Source of the DNA: Candidatus Paracaedibacteraceae bacterium
GTDB lineage: Bacteria > Pseudomonadota > Alphaproteobacteria > Paracaedibacterales > Paracaedibacteraceae
Length of the DNA: 64,000 bases
Direction: 5' to 3'
NCBI GenBank assembly: GCA_019636035.1
Contig: JAHBYI010000001.1
Location: 905,168 to 969,167, forward strand
Positions 62,803-64,000 of this stretch are shown here, one piece after another; the stretch's first letter is position 1; every line of letters begins with the position of its first letter. The translations under genes were made by a program, and so were the position numbers. The notes below the pieces were generated by a model. It was not told the DNA's origin. It searched no databases and worked only from the letters and a program-made list of their open reading frames with translations.

Positions 62803-62943
62803 CTAATCCAAAAATTGATGTTGAACTAAAGATACATCGGGTTTAATGCGCAGATGTTTGGGAAACAAATAGGTTGACATCAAGGTTACAACTGCAACTT
62901 TTATCAGAATGATTATCCCTAAGTGTTTGAAATATCGACGCAT
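62803..62943 (-). CDS. cydP: Small cytochrome oxidase subunit CydP-like
   Basis: 46-residue frame: MRRYFKHLGIIILIKVAVVT followed by LMSTYLFPKH. One transmembrane helix with a basic start and the K-x-A position of CydP-family small subunits that precede cydA. Ends two bases before cydA, so probably first gene of cydPABX. The ribosome site is AGAAAG. Confidence 0.7.
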   Translation of the reverse strand: MRRYFKHLGIIILIKVAVVTLMSTYLFPKHLRIKPDVSLVQHQFLD

Positions 62944-62988
62944 GATTCTTTCTGCGATCTTAAAACGATAAGGTTAGTCTAAAGATAA

Positions 62989-63183
62989 GATCTATATAAT
63001 AAAAGGCGTTTTCATGTCGCAGGGGGAAAAGTTAATACGGCATCATTTCGATTGGATCTATTGCTTTACAAAGTGGAAGAACAATTAGCGATACTAGGTC
63101 AAGAAAATCCCAAAGCACGGAGCTTCTTTATTGATGACTATAATTTATTTGTTCCGCCTCAGAGTGCTGCATCGCAGGCTTAA
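62989..63183 (+). pseudogene. Start-less 64-codon open frame, probable gene remnant
   Basis: Open frame without ATG: VAGGKVNTASFRLDLLLYKV, EEQLAILGQENPKARSFFID, DYNLFVPPQSAASQA, stop. The amino-acid composition looks coding, like the C-terminal end of a soluble protein. Family not recognised. Confidence 0.3.
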
Positions 63184-63285
63184 AGTTGTAGGGATTATAG
63201 TCAGAGCTATTTCGGCTCTATAAATTTTCTTGACGAGTTCATACGAAATCAGGCAATAATGGATCCAGATCATCAAGGTCTATTT

Positions 63286-63375
63286 GGAAGGGTGGCTGAG
63301 TGGTTGAAAGCACCGGTCTTGAAAACCGGCAAGGGGGCAACTCCTTCGTGGGTTCGAATCCCACCTCTTCCGCCA
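63286..63375 (+). tRNA. tRNA-Ser (TGA anticodon)
   Basis: GGAAGGGTGGCTGAGTGG begins the tRNA; anticodon arm CCGGT-CTTGAAA-ACCGG gives TGA; long variable arm (class II) and T-arm GTGGGTTCGAATCCCAC; encoded CCA. Confidence 0.96.
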
Positions 63376-63443
63376 CTACCGGCTTTTAATAATTGCAAGG
63401 AATAAAGCGATAGCGTACCTTGTAATTATTAAAAGCCGGTAGT
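63375..63443. repeat. 26-bp inverted repeat directly after tRNA-Ser
   Basis: Arms 63375-63400 and 63418-63443 are complementary except one base, with a 17-base loop. It lacks a T-tract, so it is not a standard terminator; it may help 3' processing or mark a mobile palindrome. Confidence 0.7.
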
Positions 63444-63469
63444 AGGATTGTGGTTGGATGAGAGCCCAA

Positions 63470-63571
63470 TGGGTTCGACAGCGAGCCGTCGCAGAGCTTA
63501 TTTGCAAAGCAAATTTAGCGGAGCAGGCAAGATGCAACACCGTAGGTGTAATCCCACCTCTTCCGCCACTA
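63470..63571 (+). repeat. Copy of the tRNA-Ser 3' end interrupted by 72 bp
   Basis: TGGGTTCGA at 63470-63478 and ATCCCACCTCTTCCGCCACT ending 63570 repeat the T-arm and acceptor end of the tRNA-Ser, including the bases after CCA. Between them are 72 bases (63479-63550) with hairpins (GCTTATTTGC/GCAAATTTAGC; CACCGTAGGTG). The split lies in the T-loop. Confidence 0.75.
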
Positions 63572-63633
63572 TCTTTGCAAAATTTGACCTTGGCAACTTT
63601 TTAGTTATAATGAGCTCTTCAAAACTTTATATT

Positions 63634-63710
63634 CGGAACGTAGCGCAGCCTGGTAGCGCACTACTCTGGGGGGGTAGGGGTCGTGGGTTCAAATCCCGCC
63701 GTTCCGACCA
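63634..63710 (+). tRNA. tRNA-Pro (GGG anticodon)
   Basis: CGGAACGTAGCGCAGCCTGG start, anticodon arm CTACT-CTGGGGG-GGTAG giving GGG, T-arm GTGGGTTCAAATCCCGC, acceptor CGTTCCG, discriminator A, encoded CCA. 77 bases. Confidence 0.95.
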
Positions 63711-64000
63711 GATATTTAAAAAAATCCTTCATATTAATACCTGATTGCGTTTTCCTATAACATTCGTTTGGTTATTTTTGTCGCTGAGTTTAAAAAATAC
63801 CAGCTTGCTTTTGGTGTTTCCACACAGGGTATAGCTGTGTTTTGAGATCTAAATGATTGGAAAACCATGCTAAAATAAAAAAAGAATAAAAAAGGTAAAA
63901 AAAGATGTTGACTGAGAGGGGGGTAAATGTGTAATAAATAGGGACATGCAGTTGTTGAGGCGAAGCGGAAAAAAGAAGCAGAGCAGATGTGATTGCGAAG
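63711..64000. other. Window end without an assigned gene
   Basis: AT-rich sequence. A possible plus-strand promoter is TTGACT (63908), 18 bases, TAATAA (63932), and an ATG at 63946 opens a frame to the window end (MQLLRRSGKKKQ...). Too short to judge. Confidence 0.3.

Noticed and set aside
63448..63744. Frame over the split tRNA copy and tRNA-Pro
   Set aside because: It covers tRNA sequence and an inserted palindrome; no ribosome site.

Overview
The window looks like a low-GC alphaproteobacterial chromosome, most likely an intracellular symbiont of protists (Holosporales / Paracaedibacter-Caedimonas type). The grounds are: a CtrA response regulator beside fliI-fliJ with a canonical CtrA box, a three-subunit proton-translocating transhydrogenase (pntAA-pntAB-pntB), sdhCDAB, a meso-DAP type MurE with DapF, and many signal-peptide proteins without clear bacterial relatives, several of them eukaryote-like (F-box-like/LRR, Vps62-type, PHYHD1-type dioxygenase, secreted amine oxidase). 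The assignment to a lineage is inference from gene content only.

Layout. 1-332: 5' end of mutS (minus). 392-4340: tandem duplication of a secreted LRR gene, each unit headed by a long imperfect palindromic element. 4362-4940: membrane-protein gene killed by two in-frame stops. 4948-7176: parC. 7335-11263: cluster of toxin-antitoxin modules (AbiEi/AbiEii, YefM with a doubly damaged YoeB, RelE-type toxin with an HTH antitoxin) and a CinA-like gene. 11377-15782: sfsA, an RluA-family synthase, pntAA-pntAB-pntB. 15824-19172: a frameshifted remnant, rpmI-rplT, a MNT/HEPN pair, a D,D-carboxypeptidase. 19316-31613: secreted-protein region (GNAT-like protein with a basic tail, Vps62-like protein, a 1029-residue protein, a protein with a nuclear-localisation-like tail) mixed with nitroreductase, tRNA-Glu, an M50 protease and nagZ. 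31759-36109: dps, mlaD, sdhCDAB. 36110-40021: another secreted protein, a uracil-DNA glycosylase family protein, amine oxidase, DUF488. 40039-45174: ctrA divergent from fliI-fliJ-xerD, then hipBA. 45324-48201: cmk-rpsA and a K/E-rich lipoprotein. 48318-55557: AsmA-like protein, ATPase, three tandem 53-bp hairpin units, SDF transporter, dioxygenase, dapF. 55531-59925: XRE regulator plus DUF2975 protein, a helically phased direct-repeat array, murE, map with a His-rich N-terminus, radC. 59939-62943: cydPABX. 62989-64000: a gene remnant, tRNA-Ser followed by a copy of its own 3' end interrupted by 72 bp, tRNA-Pro, and an unassigned end.

How it fits together. Housekeeping blocks (respiration: pnt, sdh, cyd; envelope: dac, murE, dapF, nagZ, mlaD, AsmA-like; cell cycle and motility: ctrA, fliIJ) alternate with lineage-specific secreted proteins and with five toxin-antitoxin modules. 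The strongest unusual signals are: the LRR duplicates, whose N-terminal regions differ at 12 codons with every difference nonsynonymous and whose lengths differ by exactly seven repeats; seven direct repeats spaced by exact multiples of 10 bp between the DUF2975 operon and murE; three exported proteins with basic, nuclear-localisation-like tails; and a YoeB toxin with a Trp16-to-stop and a His83-to-Tyr change beside an intact antitoxin.
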